From assembly GCA_021324885.1 (NCBI GenBank), contig JAJPIF010000014.1, forward strand, positions 1 to 64,000: DNA of 64,000 nucleotides, written 5' to 3'. Shown one piece after another: positions 8,141 to 17,854 of the stretch; position 1 is the stretch's first letter; each line of letters begins with the position of its first letter. Both the position numbers and the translations under genes were made by a program. The notes under the pieces were generated by a model that worked only from the letters and a program-made list of their open reading frames with translations, did not search any database and was not told the DNA's origin. This DNA comes from Pseudomonadota bacterium (GTDB lineage: Bacteria > Desulfobacterota > Binatia > Binatales > Binataceae).

Positions 8141-11100
8141 ATGTCAAGGTTCTTCATCGACCGGCCCATCGTCGCGATCGTGGCCGCAATCTTCTTCGTC
8201 ATCGCGGGCGCAGTGATGGTCCTGCGGCTCCCGATCGCGCAATTCCCGGATATCGTGCCGCCCCAAATCCAGACCGCCGCTACCTACCCCGGCGCCGACG
8301 CGCTCACGATGGAGCAGTCGATCGCTACGCCGATCGAGGAGCAGGTCAACGGCGCCAAGAACATGATCTACATGCAATCGATCAACGGCAATGACGGCAC
8401 GACGACGCTGCAGGTCAGTTTCGCTGTTGGGACGAACGTCGATCTCGATCAAGTGCAGGTGCAAAACCGGCTGTCGCAGGCAACGTCCGGTCTGCCTGCT
8501 GCGGTCAACAATTACGGTCTTGTGACGCAACAAACTGTGGGAATTCCTCTGCTGGTCTTCGCGATCACATCCCCGCATGGGACCTGGAGTCAGAATTTTC
8601 TCGCCAACTACATCGCGATCAACATCCAGGATGAGCTCGCCCGCATCCCCGGCATCGGCCAGGTGAAGGTCATGGGCGCCGGCAATTATGCCATGCGAGT
8701 ATGGGTGGCGCCCGACAAGCTGGCCAAACTGCAACTGACCGTGGCAGAGCTGGTGAAAGCGCTGTCGGCTCAGAACGTGGTCAACCCCGCGGGAACCATC
8801 GGCGGCGAGCCGGCGCCGCCCGACCAGCAATACACCTATACCGTGCGCGCGCAGGGGCGGCTACTGGACGCCGAGCAATTCGGCAACGTCATCCTCCGCG
8901 CCCATCCCGACGGTTCGTTCGTACGGCTCAAGGATGTCGCGCGGATCGAACTCGGCGCCGAGAACTACACGCAACAAGCGTTTATCAACGGCAAGCCGGC
9001 GGCGTTTTTGCTTCTTTACCAGAACCCCGGCTCCAACGCGCTCGAGGCCGCCAATAGGGCGAAGGCGCGGATGGCCGAACTTGCCCGGCGGTTTCCGCAG
9101 GACATGCAGGAAAGGCTGGTCCTCGACACAACGGTGCCGGTGACCGAAGGAGCCTGGGAAATCATCAAGACCCTGCTCGAAGCGATCGCGCTGGTGGTCC
9201 TAATGGTCTACGTCTTTCTGCAGAGCTGGCGCGCGACCCTGATTCCGATCCTGACCATCCCGGTATCGCTGGTCGGCGCCTTTATGCTCTTTCCCGCCGT
9301 CGGCTTTTCGATCAACACGCTGTCGCTGCTAGGGCTCGTCCTGGCGGTCGGGTTGGTGGTTGACGATGCGATCGTCGTGGTCGAGGCAATTGAGTCGAAA
9401 ATCGAACAAGGTCGATCGCCGCGCAACGCGGCGATCGAGGCGATGGACGAGGTCAGCGGCGCGCTGGTGGGCATCGCGCTAGTGTTGTCGGCTGTGTTCA
9501 TCCCCGCCGGCTTCATGACCGGACTTACCGGATCGTTGTACCGACAATTCGCCCTCACGATCGCGTTCTCGGTCCTGCTCTCGGCGTTCAACGCGCTGAC
9601 GTTGAGCCCCGCGCTTGGCGCCATGATCCTGCGGCCTCGACTGGCGAGGCGCCGCCGCGGCCCGCTGCAATTTCTGTTTGGCCTGTTCAATGCGGGCTTC
9701 GAGCGCGCACAGAACGGCTATGTTCGAATCTGCCGGCTGCTTGTCCGCAAAGTCGGCGTTGCGCTGATCATCCTGGCCGGCTTTGTCGTGCTCGCCGGCG
9801 GATTGGGCAAGACGCTCCCGCGCTCGTTCTTGCCGGATGAAGACCAGGGCTATTTTATGGTTAATGTCCAGCTGCCGGAAGCGGCCTCGCTCCAGCGCAC
9901 GGTGGCGGTGATGAAGACGATCGACGCCATTTTGAGGAGCGAGCCGGCTATCGAATACGTCAGCGGCATCGGGGGCTATAGTATGCTCTCTCAGACGAGC
10001 AGCCCGCGTAACGCCTTTTTCTTCTGCAGCTTGAAACCTTATGACGAGCGCATGACGGCGGCGCTGCAGGCTGGCCCGATTATCGAGTCGGTGAATGGTA
10101 AGCTGTTCGGGCTTCCCGGTGCCATAGCCTTCGCCTTCCCGCCGCCCGCCATCCCCGGCATCGGCCAGGCCAGCGGTGTCGATTTCTTTATCCAGGACCG
10201 CGGCGGCCATGATGTGGACTATCTCTGGAGCAACACTCAAAAGTTCCTCCCCGCCGCGCATAAACGTCCGGAGATGGCGCAACTGGCCCTTTTGTTCACC
10301 CCCGCCGTTCCGCAGCTCTTCGCCGCCGTGGACAAGGACAAGGCGTTCAAACTCGGCGTCCCGATCAACGATGTTTATGAAGAACTGCAAACCTTGCTCG
10401 GCGGCTACTATGTGAATCAGTTCAACCGCTTCGGCCGCGTGTGGAAAGTATTCCTAGAGGCGGAGCCGCAGTACCGGAACAAGCCGAGCGACGTGGGCCA
10501 GTTCTACGTGCGCAACAGCAACGGCGGGATGGTTCCGCTCTCCACGCTCGTCACAATGAGGCGTGACACGGGTCCTGAATACACCACCCGTTTCAACGAA
10601 TACCGCAGCATCGAGATATTCGCGGTGCCCGCACCCGGCTACAGCACCGACGACGCGATGCGGGCGATCGCGGAGATCTCGGACAGCGTGCTTCCGCGCG
10701 ATATGGGATACGCCTGGAATGGAATCAGCTACCAGCAGTCCATTGCCGGCGGCGGCGCGGGCGTATTCGCGCTCTCGATCGTGCTGGTCTTGCTCATACT
10801 CGCCGCGTTGTATCAGAGCTGGTCGCTGCCGTTCAGCGTGCTGCTCAGCGTACCAGTGGCGGTATGCGGTGCGTTTTTCGGGCTATGGTCGCGACAGCTC
10901 GACAACGATATCTACGCGCAGATCGGCCTGATCATGCTGATCGGGTTGTCCGCCAAGAACGCCATCCTGATTGTCGAATTCGCCAAGGCTGAACTCGAAA
11001 AGGGTGAATCCGTGATCGAAGCGGCACTCAAGGGCGCGCGCCTGCGCCTGCGGCCAATCCTGATGACCTCGTTCGCCTTCATTTTCGGCCTTTCGCCGCT

Positions 11101-11326
11101 TTGGTATGCGCTGGGCGCGGGCGCCATGGCCCGGCGGCTCATTGGCACGGTCACCATCGTCGGCATGGTGTTTTCGAGCGGGATCGCGATTTTTCTCGTG
11201 CCGCCACTGTTCGTCCTGGTCGAGCGGCTGTCACATCGTGTCAGGGGCGAGCGGATGAATGAGCAGCCACTTGCGAAAGAGCCGCGAGAAATCGCCCCGG
11301 TCCCTGCGTCCGGCGCTACCGATTAA
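8141..11326 (+). CDS. RND multidrug efflux transporter, HAE1 (AcrB-like)
   Basis: This encodes 1061 residues, normal for an AcrB/MexB homologue. It starts [20 protein letters not shown], the standard N-terminal membrane segment. The proton-relay pair is present in [15 protein letters not shown] (Asp near 407/408), and the second-half lysine helix is [18 protein letters not shown]. The expected 12 transmembrane segments and two large periplasmic loops are visible. It forms an operon with the adaptor upstream and is probably repressed by the divergent TetR protein. The substrate range cannot be told; proximity to dimethylformamidase and dioxygenase remnants could fit solvent or aromatic extrusion, which is inference. 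Confidence 0.95.
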   Translation: MSRFFIDRPIVAIVAAIFFVIAGAVMVLRLPIAQFPDIVPPQIQTAATYPGADALTMEQSIATPIEEQVNGAKNMIYMQSINGNDGTTTLQVSFAVGTNVDLDQVQVQNRLSQATSGLPAAVNNYGLVTQQTVGIPLLVFAITSPHGTWSQNFLANYIAINIQDELARIPGIGQVKVMGAGNYAMRVWVAPDKLAKLQLTVAELVKALSAQNVVNPAGTIGGEPAPPDQQYTYTVRAQGRLLDAEQFGNVILRAHPDGSFVRLKDVARIELGAENYTQQAFINGKPAAFLLLYQNPGSNALEAANRAKARMAELARRFPQDMQERLVLDTTVPVTEGAWEIIKTLLEAIALVVLMVYVFLQSWRATLIPILTIPVSLVGAFMLFPAVGFSINTLSLLGLVLAVGLVVDDAIVVVEAIESKIEQGRSPRNAAIEAMDEVSGALVGIALVLSAVFIPAGFMTGLTGSLYRQFALTIAFSVLLSAFNALTLSPALGAMILRPRLARRRRGPLQFLFGLFNAGFERAQNGYVRICRLLVRKVGVALIILAGFVVLAGGLGKTLPRSFLPDEDQGYFMVNVQLPEAASLQRTVAVMKTIDAILRSEPAIEYVSGIGGYSMLSQTSSPRNAFFFCSLKPYDERMTAALQAGPIIESVNGKLFGLPGAIAFAFPPPAIPGIGQASGVDFFIQDRGGHDVDYLWSNTQKFLPAAHKRPEMAQLALLFTPAVPQLFAAVDKDKAFKLGVPINDVYEELQTLLGGYYVNQFNRFGRVWKVFLEAEPQYRNKPSDVGQFYVRNSNGGMVPLSTLVTMRRDTGPEYTTRFNEYRSIEIFAVPAPGYSTDDAMRAIAEISDSVLPRDMGYAWNGISYQQSIAGGGAGVFALSIVLVLLILAALYQSWSLPFSVLLSVPVAVCGAFFGLWSRQLDNDIYAQIGLIMLIGLSAKNAILIVEFAKAELEKGESVIEAALKGARLRLRPILMTSFAFIFGLSPLWYALGAGAMARRLIGTVTIVGMVFSSGIAIFLVPPLFVLVERLSHRVRGERMNEQPLAKEPREIAPVPASGATD

Positions 11327-11366
11327 CGTGCCATGCAGAGCACCTTTATGAACGGAGGATAGGACA

Positions 11367-11630
11367 ATGCCTGAGCAAGAGGAAAAGAAGGACTATTTGG
11401 AGCTCTTCGATGTCTCGGACAACTCGGTAGTTGGGACAGTTCCCATAGAGAGGGTGAAACACGTGCCGCGAATCGGTGAGCGTATCTTTCTCCCGCTCCA
11501 CCATCCAGGAGATTGGGTCGAGTTCAAGATCGTCGACATCGAATGGTTTCTGAGCACAAGTCAGAGCCAGTTCGGAGAACCGGGCACGATTCGGGTCACT
11601 CTGTATGCCGAGAAAGTTCGGCGTAGCTAA
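11367..11630 (+). CDS. small conserved-looking protein of unknown function
   Basis: This encodes 87 residues. It has a clear ribosome site (ACGGAGGA) 9 bases before the ATG at 11367. The protein is acidic, soluble and beta-rich (VVGTVPIERVKHVPRIGER, then VEFKIVDIEWFLS). No family was recognised. It follows the RND gene by 40 bases in the same direction and might be co-transcribed with it. The segment from 11631 to 11811 shows no further gene. Confidence 0.6.
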   Translation: MPEQEEKKDYLELFDVSDNSVVGTVPIERVKHVPRIGERIFLPLHHPGDWVEFKIVDIEWFLSTSQSQFGEPGTIRVTLYAEKVRRS

Positions 11631-11811
11631 CGAAACAGCACGGCTGATGCTTGCCACACTTCCCGCAGGCTGTAACGGCAATGCGGATGACGGCTCAGGT
11701 CAGGCCGTGGCGGCCACCGTCAAGAATACGGCCCTCGGCCGTGTCGTGGGTGGCGCGGCCTGGCTTCGTGGCAATCGGAAACCACTCTTAGCCTGTAATA
11801 CCGGCCACTGA

Positions 11812-12282
11812 ATGGACTCTCCAAGCGCAAATGATATCGCATTTGGCCTGCCGCTGGTCATTTCTCTGGTCACGATCTTGTGCACGATCGTAATTCACGC
11901 ACTCGCGCTGCTGGGCATCATCCATTTCGTTCGCCACCAGCACCGCTTAGGGCACGCTGGGGTCAGCTTTTGGCGAGACGTGGCAATCGTGGCCATTGCA
12001 ACGCTGCTTGCCCTAATAGCTCACTTAGTGGAAATAACAATCTGGGCGTTCGTGTTCATCTTTTGCGGGGAATTCGCGCAATTCGCCGGTGCTTTTTACC
12101 ACTCCGCGGTGAATTACACCACGCTGGGCTACGGTGATGTGGTGATGACACCCTTCTGGAGGGCATTGGGACCGCTGGAAGCCGCCGATGGTATGCTCAT
12201 GTTCGGGGTGTCGACCGCGATAATTGTTTCCGTAATTCAATTGGTGGTTCGGACGAGATTCAGCGATCTTCCTAGCTTATAG
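11812..12282 (+). CDS. two-TM potassium channel family protein
   Basis: This encodes 156 residues. A first hydrophobic helix (LVISLVTILCTIVIHALALL), a second segment, a pore helix and the selectivity filter TTLGYGDV (Thr104-Gly-Tyr-Gly108) are followed by a last helix (FGVSTAIIVSVIQLVV). The filter is the K+ channel hallmark, placing it in the Ion_trans_2-like family. No cytoplasmic RCK or cyclic-nucleotide domain is attached, so it is a minimal channel. No clear Shine-Dalgarno is visible before the ATG at 11812. Confidence 0.85.
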   Translation: MDSPSANDIAFGLPLVISLVTILCTIVIHALALLGIIHFVRHQHRLGHAGVSFWRDVAIVAIATLLALIAHLVEITIWAFVFIFCGEFAQFAGAFYHSAVNYTTLGYGDVVMTPFWRALGPLEAADGMLMFGVSTAIIVSVIQLVVRTRFSDLPSL

Positions 12283-12357
12283 GTGCGATGTGATGGCCAA
12301 GAGGACTTTGAGGATTCTCCCGTTTCCTGATCCAGTTCGGGAGTGAGTAATCCAGGT

Positions 12358-12462
12358 TCATGGGCCGGCGTCCCTCGCGGCCTGTTGCGCAAAGACGCTG
12401 GGTGGAACGTAGCCCAGCGAGGTGTGAGGTCGGCTCCCGTGCGCTCGAGATTGCGAACCTCT
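12358..12462 (-). mobile_element. C-terminal remnant of an IS3-family transposase (OrfB)
   Basis: The minus-strand frame ending at TGA 12358-12360 reads SRPHTSLGYVPPSVFAQQAA and ends RDAGP. RPHxSLGY-x-PP is the diagnostic tail of IS3-family integrase-type transposases. The catalytic DDE core upstream is absent; the rest of the 448-bp gap 12283-12730 holds no recognisable gene or terminal repeat. It is another sign that the left arm has been visited by mobile DNA. Confidence 0.6.
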
Positions 12463-12730
12463 GTCCGCCGAGGAGCCTGGGCGACGCGGTCCGGATGGCC
12501 GGCGAGTCGGCAAGCCTTATTTCGGCCGGCTGACGCTGCGCGGATAAACCCCGATTTGCGAGGTTATAGGCAATAAACGTGCTACCATTTGGACGCGGCA
12601 CCTGAGCCGCTGATGTTCGCTTACGAAGGATGGTGTCGAAGGATAAAGCACAAGAAATCTGCACCTGCATGATTGTGTATTCGGGGTGGGCGTGAAAGCA
12701 AAAATCGCCTCTTAGAGGAGGTTTCAGGCA

Positions 12731-13168
12731 ATGGCCGTGACGGTAAAGAAAGCGGTTTTGTGGCGCAAGGAAGTGGAAAATCAGCCCGGCGCACTTGCCG
12801 CGGCGCTCGGGCCGCTTGCGCAAGCGGGGGCCGACTTGCAGGTTGTAATGGGATATCGCCTCCCGGGTAACGAGAACAAGGCCGTCATCGAGGTGCATCC
12901 GGTTGCCAATAAGAAGTCCAAGGCTGCAGCGGAGGCGGCCGGCCTGTCCCCATCGTCGATTGCCACGCTGGCAGTCGAAGGTGACAACAAACCCGGTCTT
13001 GGTCACGCTATCGCCACGGCCATCGGGGAGGCCGGGATAAACATGGCCTTTATCGTGGCGCAGGTTGTTGGCAGAAAATATTCGGCGGTCTTCGGTTTCG
13101 AAAGCGAGGCCGACGCAAACCAGGCCGCGGCCCTGATCAGGAAGGCGGCGCCTGCCAGGAAGCGATGA
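12731..13168 (+). CDS. tandem ACT-domain protein
   Basis: This encodes 145 residues made of two ACT-like repeats: LWRKEVENQPGALAAALGPL (about 8-65) and LAVEGDNKPGLGHAIATAIG (about 78-135). ACT modules bind amino acids or other small ligands; a free-standing pair may be regulatory. The Shine-Dalgarno AGGAGG (12716-12721) partly overlaps a tight palindrome CCTCTTAGAGG (12708-12718), which could damp translation. The ligand is unknown. Confidence 0.75.
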   Translation: MAVTVKKAVLWRKEVENQPGALAAALGPLAQAGADLQVVMGYRLPGNENKAVIEVHPVANKKSKAAAEAAGLSPSSIATLAVEGDNKPGLGHAIATAIGEAGINMAFIVAQVVGRKYSAVFGFESEADANQAAALIRKAAPARKR

Positions 13169-13347
13169 TCAGGGGTACGCGCTGGTGGCGATGACGCTCA
13201 CCACGCCTTGACGCATGCGGCGCAACAGTTCCTCGCGCGATACCGCCCCCAGACTGTCACGCTCTCGAAAGTAGCTGAGCACCTTTTCACCTGCGGCAAC
13301 ATCGCGCTCGGCAACCCGGCGCAACGAGGCCGGCAGCGCCAGCACTT
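13169..13347 (-). pseudogene. possible C-terminal gene remnant
   Basis: The minus-strand frame reads EVLALPASLRRVAERDVAAG, then EKVLSYFRERDSLGAVSREE and ends VVSVIATSAYP at a stop overlapping the end of the ACT gene. The composition is protein-like, but the frame upstream runs into the antisense of the duplicated LLM fragment that starts at 13348, so only a tail would remain. The family is not recognised. Confidence 0.3.
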
Positions 13348-13461
13348 CATTTATTGACGAGAGTACGCCGCCGCCCCAGGTCGTCGGCCGGCACGGCGAA
13401 GAGCTGGGTTTCGGGTCCATCTGGCTGCCGGAGCATCCGGTGATGCCGGTTTCGACGCGGC
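13348..13461 (+). repeat. 114-bp partial copy of the LLM gene start (14665-14778)
   Basis: Bases 13348-13461 match 14665-14778 with about six mismatches at a constant offset of 1317. The copied part is the start of the LLM oxidoreductase gene from its seventh codon onwards, including the segment SIWLPEHPVMPVSTR. Both edges are abrupt, and the copy has no start codon of its own, so it is a dead fragment left by duplication or recombination. Confidence 0.9.
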
Positions 13462-13607
13462 GTTGCCGGATGTCGATCCGCGGGGTGGCTCTTCGACTAT
13501 TGAACGAAGGTGGCGGATGGCGAACTCGAAAAAGACGCCATGGACCGTGCAGATTGACCGGATGGCATCCGGTTTTGGGAAATAACTCGTGCCAAGGAGC
13601 AAATGCG

Positions 13608-13943
13608 ATGAGGTACCTGCTGGCGATTAAAGGCGGCGAAACTCTAACCGAGGCGGATCGGAAAAGATTTATCGAGGAACACATCCGCTTGCAGAACGAA
13701 CTTACGAAGCAGGGGAAAATGGTGGACTGCCATCCGCTGCGCCCGGCAGCGGAGATGGTCAGGATTGAGGCCGTCAAAGGCGGAGGGCGCAACGTGATCG
13801 ACGGTCCGTTCATCGAGACCAAGGAACTGCTGGGTGGCTATTACGTGATTCAAGCCGCATCGCGGGACGAGGCCGTGCAGTGGGCGAAAAGGATTCCCCT
13901 GACCACCGGCTGCGTAGAGGTTTATGAAATAACCACGATGTAA
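13608..13943 (+). CDS. YCII/DGPF-domain protein
   Basis: This encodes 111 residues from the ATG at 13608, with AAGGAG about 10 bases upstream. MRYLLAIKGGETLTEADRKR and DGPFIETKELLGGYYVI are the signature of YCII-related (PhnB/DGPF) proteins, small ferredoxin-like-fold dimers sometimes found beside ECF sigma factors or in catabolic clusters. No sigma factor is next to it. It precedes the EthD-LLM cluster on the same strand. Confidence 0.85.
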   Translation: MRYLLAIKGGETLTEADRKRFIEEHIRLQNELTKQGKMVDCHPLRPAAEMVRIEAVKGGGRNVIDGPFIETKELLGGYYVIQAASRDEAVQWAKRIPLTTGCVEVYEITTM

Positions 13944-14266
13944 TCAGCGCCCGACCCTGCGCCGCGACCCAGGCGGATCCATCGGCGTCCCGTTTCAATG
14001 TCTCCCCGACCGGGGAGCAACAGCGCGCCGGGGTTTTTCGGATACAATTTCCGGCGCGGCACGCAGACGGCGCCGATCCCTGAGCCTGTTCTCCGGTTCG
14101 CGGCGCGATGCGCAACCGGGCTCCCACCTGTCAGCGCGATCGCCGACATCAGGGCGTTCGCAAACGAGGACTAGCCGCCCGGATTGAACAGTTCGACCTG
14201 GACGCATAATACCTATCCAGACATGGAGTGCTGAGCGTCGCTTCGGATGCTCGACAGGACGGGCCC
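13944..14266. other. 323-bp gap with a candidate structured element
   Basis: No gene was recognised. Bases 14078-14154 can fold: CCCTGA (14078-14083) pairs with TCAGGG (14149-14154), enclosing CCGGTT/AACCGG (14093-14098/14114-14119) topped by GCGC-GAT-GCGC. The enclosed GGCTCCCACCTG recalls 6S RNA, but the closing stem is short and the total too small to call it. Confidence 0.25.
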
Positions 14267-14674
14267 ATGATTCATTCGCATTACTTTATCGCCAACCAGG
14301 CGGGAATGCCGCTGGACGAATTTTTCACCTACTGGCGCAAGCGCCACGTGCGCGCCGTCTCCGGGCCGGTGCCGCAGATCAGGCGCTATCTCCAAAGCCA
14401 TCGCATATCTGGGTTGGACGGCAGCTCGATCTATGAGGGATGCGCCGAATCCTGGTACGACGGCGTCGAGGAGGTGCTGGCGATGCGCAATTCGCCCGCT
14501 TATCAGTTGATGCTGGGCGATGAGCGCCTTCAACACGTTTTGGGCGCGCGAGCACCTGGTTATCTGGCCGAAGTGATTTTCCGCGCCCGCGGGGATTTGC
14601 GCGCGAGATTGAAAATCGTTGGGCGGCGGCCTAGTTGTGAAAGGCATGAAAATCGGCATCGGGGCATTTATTGA
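14267..14674 (+). CDS. EthD-domain protein
   Basis: This encodes 135 residues from the ATG at 14267 (MIHSHYFIANQAGMPLDEFF). The segment YWRKRHVRAVSGPVPQIRRY is typical of EthD/dimeric alpha-beta barrel proteins, found beside ring-cleaving or ether-degrading oxygenases. Its last 29 bases overlap the start of the next LLM gene in another frame, suggesting translational coupling. The C-terminal 20 residues (RRPSCERHENRH) look like read-through and may not be conserved. Confidence 0.75.
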   Translation: MIHSHYFIANQAGMPLDEFFTYWRKRHVRAVSGPVPQIRRYLQSHRISGLDGSSIYEGCAESWYDGVEEVLAMRNSPAYQLMLGDERLQHVLGARAPGYLAEVIFRARGDLRARLKIVGRRPSCERHENRHRGIY

Positions 14675-15527
14675 CGAGAGTACGCCGCCGCCCCAGGTCA
14701 TCGGGCGGCGGTGCGAAGAGCTGGGTTTCGAGTCCATCTGGCTGCCGGAGCATCCGGTGATGCCGGTTTCGACGCGGCCTCCGCAGACCAGCGTCAGCGA
14801 CCGCGTGTTCGAAAATCAGCAGGTTCCGCAATGGTACACGCGCATCCCCGATCCCTTCGTCACCCTGATGGCGGTGGCGGCGGCAACTTCGCGGCTGAAG
14901 CTGGGCACCGGAGTCTGCCTGGTTCCGGAGCACGAACCGATCACGCTGGCCAAGACTATCGCCACCCTCGATCTGTTCTCCGGCGGCCGCTTTCTGTTTG
15001 GAATCGGCGCCGGCGGAATCCGGGAAGAGTCCGAAGCGATGGGCGTGGATTTCCGCCGCCGATGGGTGATGACGCGCGAGTACATCCGCGCGATGAAGGA
15101 GCTGTGGACCAAAACCGAGTCGCAGTTCGAGGGCGAGTTCGTCAAATTCCCGCTGCTGAAGTCGATGCCGAAACCGTTGCAAAGACCCCATCCGCCAATC
15201 CATATCGGCGCGGGCGGAATCGGCCCCAGTTCGGCGCGCGCACTCAAAGACACGGTCGCGATGGGCGACGGATGGGCGCCGGTCGCCGTCCCCCCTGTCC
15301 GGCTGAAGCAGGACCTTGCCGCATTAAAGGAGATGTGCGCGCAGGCGGGACGCGATTTCAGCCGGATCGAGATCACGATTTTCATGCCGATTGAACTGGA
15401 CGATCCGCGCGAGACGATCCGCGCCTATGAGGAAGCGGGCGCGCATCGGCTGGTCTTCACGCTGTTCGCGCCGCAGCTTGGCGAAGCGGAACTGGAAAAC
15501 GTGGCCCGCCGCTATTTGCAGACCTGA
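14646..15527 (+). CDS. LLM class flavin/F420-dependent oxidoreductase
   Basis: This encodes 293 residues from the ATG at 14646 (MKIGIGAFIDESTPPPQVIG). It has the luciferase-like TIM-barrel signatures: GFESIWLPEHPVMPVSTRPP, LKLGTGVCLVPEHEPITLAK and RFLFGIGAGGIREES. It is closest to the next gene, with which it forms a tandem duplicate. Such enzymes use FMN or F420 for monooxygenation or hydride transfer; which one cannot be decided here. It is followed after 17 bases by its paralogue. Confidence 0.92.
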   Translation: MKIGIGAFIDESTPPPQVIGRRCEELGFESIWLPEHPVMPVSTRPPQTSVSDRVFENQQVPQWYTRIPDPFVTLMAVAAATSRLKLGTGVCLVPEHEPITLAKTIATLDLFSGGRFLFGIGAGGIREESEAMGVDFRRRWVMTREYIRAMKELWTKTESQFEGEFVKFPLLKSMPKPLQRPHPPIHIGAGGIGPSSARALKDTVAMGDGWAPVAVPPVRLKQDLAALKEMCAQAGRDFSRIEITIFMPIELDDPRETIRAYEEAGAHRLVFTLFAPQLGEAELENVARRYLQT

Positions 15528-15544
15528 AGGCGGAAGCGCGCCGA

Positions 15545-16423
15545 ATGAAAATCGGTATCCTCGCCTATATAAATGAGAACACGGCGCCTGCCGACGTTGT
15601 CGCTCGCCGATGCGAGGAACTGGGCTTCGAGTCGATCTGGTTGCCCGAGCATCCGATCATGCCGGTCAGCTTCACCCCGCCACCAACGAAAGTAAGCGGC
15701 GAAGCTTACCAGGAGCGCGCGGGCGACTGGTACGCGCGGCTCCCCGACCCGTTTGTGCTTTTGACGATGGCGGCTGCGGCCACGAGCAGCATCCGGATTG
15801 GCACCGGGATCTGCCTGGTCCCCGAGCATGAACCAATCACGCTGGCCAAGACCGTGGCCACGCTCGATTACTACTCCAACGGCCGGTTGCTTTTCGGAAT
15901 CGGCGCGGGCGGGATTCCCGAGGTCTCGCAGATCATGGGCGTGGATTTCCGCCGCCGATGGGTGGTTACGGGCGAGTACGTGCGCGCGATGAAATCGCTC
16001 TGGACGCGCAATGAATCGAGCTTCGCGGGCGAGTTCGTCAGTTTTCCGCCGGTCAAATGTTTTCCCAAGCCGCGCCAGCAACCCCATCCGCCAATCCACG
16101 TCGGCGCCGGCGGTATCACCGCCAACTACCTGCGCGCGCTGCGCAATACGGTGGCATTCGGCGACGGATGGGCGCCGCTGGCAATCGCTCCCGATCGGCT
16201 GGCTGAGGATCTGAAGACGCTGGAGCGGATGTGCGCGCAGGCCGGACGCGATTTCAGCGCGATCGAAATTTCGATTTTCTTCCCGGTCGAACTGGGCGAT
16301 CCGCGCCAGACGCTGCGCGCCTATGAAGCCGCCGGGGCCCATCGGCTGGTTTTCAATCTGTGGGCGCCGCGCGCCAACGACCCGGCGCTGGATGACCTGG
16401 CGCGCCGTTACATTGGAATCTAA
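15545..16423 (+). CDS. LLM class flavin/F420-dependent oxidoreductase, tandem paralogue
   Basis: This encodes 292 residues (MKIGILAYINENTAPADVVA). It aligns end to end with the preceding LLM protein, sharing WLPEHPIMPVS, IGTGICLVPEHEPITLAKTV, GIGAGGIPEVS and RRRWVVTGEYVRAMKSLW. The divergence is enough for separate substrates. No gap-filling gene lies between the pair, and a CoA-transferase gene follows after 21 bases, so all three are probably one transcription unit for oxidation and CoA activation of an organic acid. Confidence 0.92.
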   Translation: MKIGILAYINENTAPADVVARRCEELGFESIWLPEHPIMPVSFTPPPTKVSGEAYQERAGDWYARLPDPFVLLTMAAAATSSIRIGTGICLVPEHEPITLAKTVATLDYYSNGRLLFGIGAGGIPEVSQIMGVDFRRRWVVTGEYVRAMKSLWTRNESSFAGEFVSFPPVKCFPKPRQQPHPPIHVGAGGITANYLRALRNTVAFGDGWAPLAIAPDRLAEDLKTLERMCAQAGRDFSAIEISIFFPVELGDPRQTLRAYEAAGAHRLVFNLWAPRANDPALDDLARRYIGI

Positions 16424-16444
16424 CCAGGAAGGGTGAAACCGCCG

Positions 16445-17683
16445 ATGTCGGATCAACCAAAGGCTCTGGATGGGGTGCGGGTGCTGGAGTTCACCAACTA
16501 CATTGCCGGGCCGATGGTGGGCCGGATGATGGCCGATATGGGCGCGGAGGTGGTCAAGCTGGAGATGCCCCCGCGCGGCGATTACAGCCGCGGTCCGATG
16601 CCGCCGCCCGACGCCGTTCAGCGCTACAACCCGATTCATGCCTTTTATAATCGCGGCAAGCGCAGCCTGTGCGTGGATGTCAAACGCCCCGACGGCGCGG
16701 CGCTGGTGCGCGATTTGATTCGTCATTTCGACGTGTTTATTGAAAACCTGACGCCGGGACTGGTGCGTAAGTACGGGTTGGGCTGGGAGGATCTCAGCGC
16801 CCTCAATCCGCGCCTGATTATGTGCTCGGTGTCGGCCTTCGGGCAGACCGGGCCGTTGGCGTCCTTTCCCGGCACCGACGCGATCGCGCAGGCGACCTCG
16901 GGGATTACTTCGCTGACCGCCGACGCCAACGGCACGCCCATTTTCACCGGGGTGTTCATGGCTGACGGCAATGCCGGGGTCAGCGCGTATGGCGCCGTGG
17001 TGACCGCGCTGTTCTTTCGCGAGAAATCAGGAAGCGGACAATATATCGATTTGTCGCTGAGCGAATCGATTTTCCATCTGCACGACAACTCGCTGGCCAG
17101 TTGGCTGTTCACTCATGAGCAGCCCGCGCCCTTCGGAAGCCATCGCAACGGCGACTCGCCGCACGGATTTTTCAAGGCGCCCGATGGCTATCTCATCCTG
17201 GTCGTCCTGAACCATCGATGGGAACATCTCACCGATATCATTGGGATGCCGCAGCTCAGGGAGGATCCGCGCTTCCTCACCATGCCGGACCGATCGGCCC
17301 ACCGCTACGAGCTGGCCCAAATCGTCCAGGAATGGATCGAGCGGAACTTCAACAGCCGGGACGAGGCGATAAAGTTCTTCCGCGACAACGGCATCATCGC
17401 CGCTCCCGTGCTCACGATCCCGCAAGCGGTCGAGCATCCGCAGTTCAAGGAGCGCGGCACGATGGAGACGATCGAGGTCCCCAACGTCGGGCCGGTGGCA
17501 TTGCCCAAGGCGCCGTTTCATATGTCGAAGACGCCGGCGCGGATTGCGCCGCACGTCGCGCTGCTGGGCGAGGACAACGGCGAAATCCTGGCCACGTACC
17601 TGGGATACGGGCGCGAGCGCATCGACGATCTGATGCAAAGCGGGGTAATCGCGCAGGACCCCACGATTGCGCGCCGGCGCTGA
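16445..17683 (+). CDS. CaiB/BaiF (family III) CoA-transferase
   Basis: This encodes 412 residues from the ATG at 16445, with AGGAAGGG upstream; a GTG at 16433 is less well spaced. LDGVRVLEFTNYIAGPMVGR and MADMGAEVVKLEMPPRGDYS are the family N-terminus. The likely catalytic Asp is in FPGTDAIAQATSG (near residue 143). The enzyme moves CoA between acyl-CoA and a free carboxylate in the cytoplasm, typically opening catabolism of a carboxylic acid. It is in line with two LLM enzymes and upstream of an SDR. Confidence 0.93.
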   Translation: MSDQPKALDGVRVLEFTNYIAGPMVGRMMADMGAEVVKLEMPPRGDYSRGPMPPPDAVQRYNPIHAFYNRGKRSLCVDVKRPDGAALVRDLIRHFDVFIENLTPGLVRKYGLGWEDLSALNPRLIMCSVSAFGQTGPLASFPGTDAIAQATSGITSLTADANGTPIFTGVFMADGNAGVSAYGAVVTALFFREKSGSGQYIDLSLSESIFHLHDNSLASWLFTHEQPAPFGSHRNGDSPHGFFKAPDGYLILVVLNHRWEHLTDIIGMPQLREDPRFLTMPDRSAHRYELAQIVQEWIERNFNSRDEAIKFFRDNGIIAAPVLTIPQAVEHPQFKERGTMETIEVPNVGPVALPKAPFHMSKTPARIAPHVALLGEDNGEILATYLGYGRERIDDLMQSGVIAQDPTIARRR

Positions 17684-17854
17684 GGCCGGCTGGAACCCGA
17701 CCGCGCACATGCCTGCCAGGGGCGGACGGTCATGGTGGACGAGGGCTGGTCGCGCGCCTGAATTTTGTTCAATCGCAGGCTTCAGGCCAGGCGCTTGATA
17801 AATCGCGCCGGTAACCGTAAAGGAAGGGAAATCCGCGGCGAAGGAGAATTGACC

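Noticed and set aside
14078-14154. 6S RNA
   Set aside because: The element is under 80 bases with a 6-bp closing stem; real 6S RNA is about 160-190 bases with a long closing helix and central bubble.
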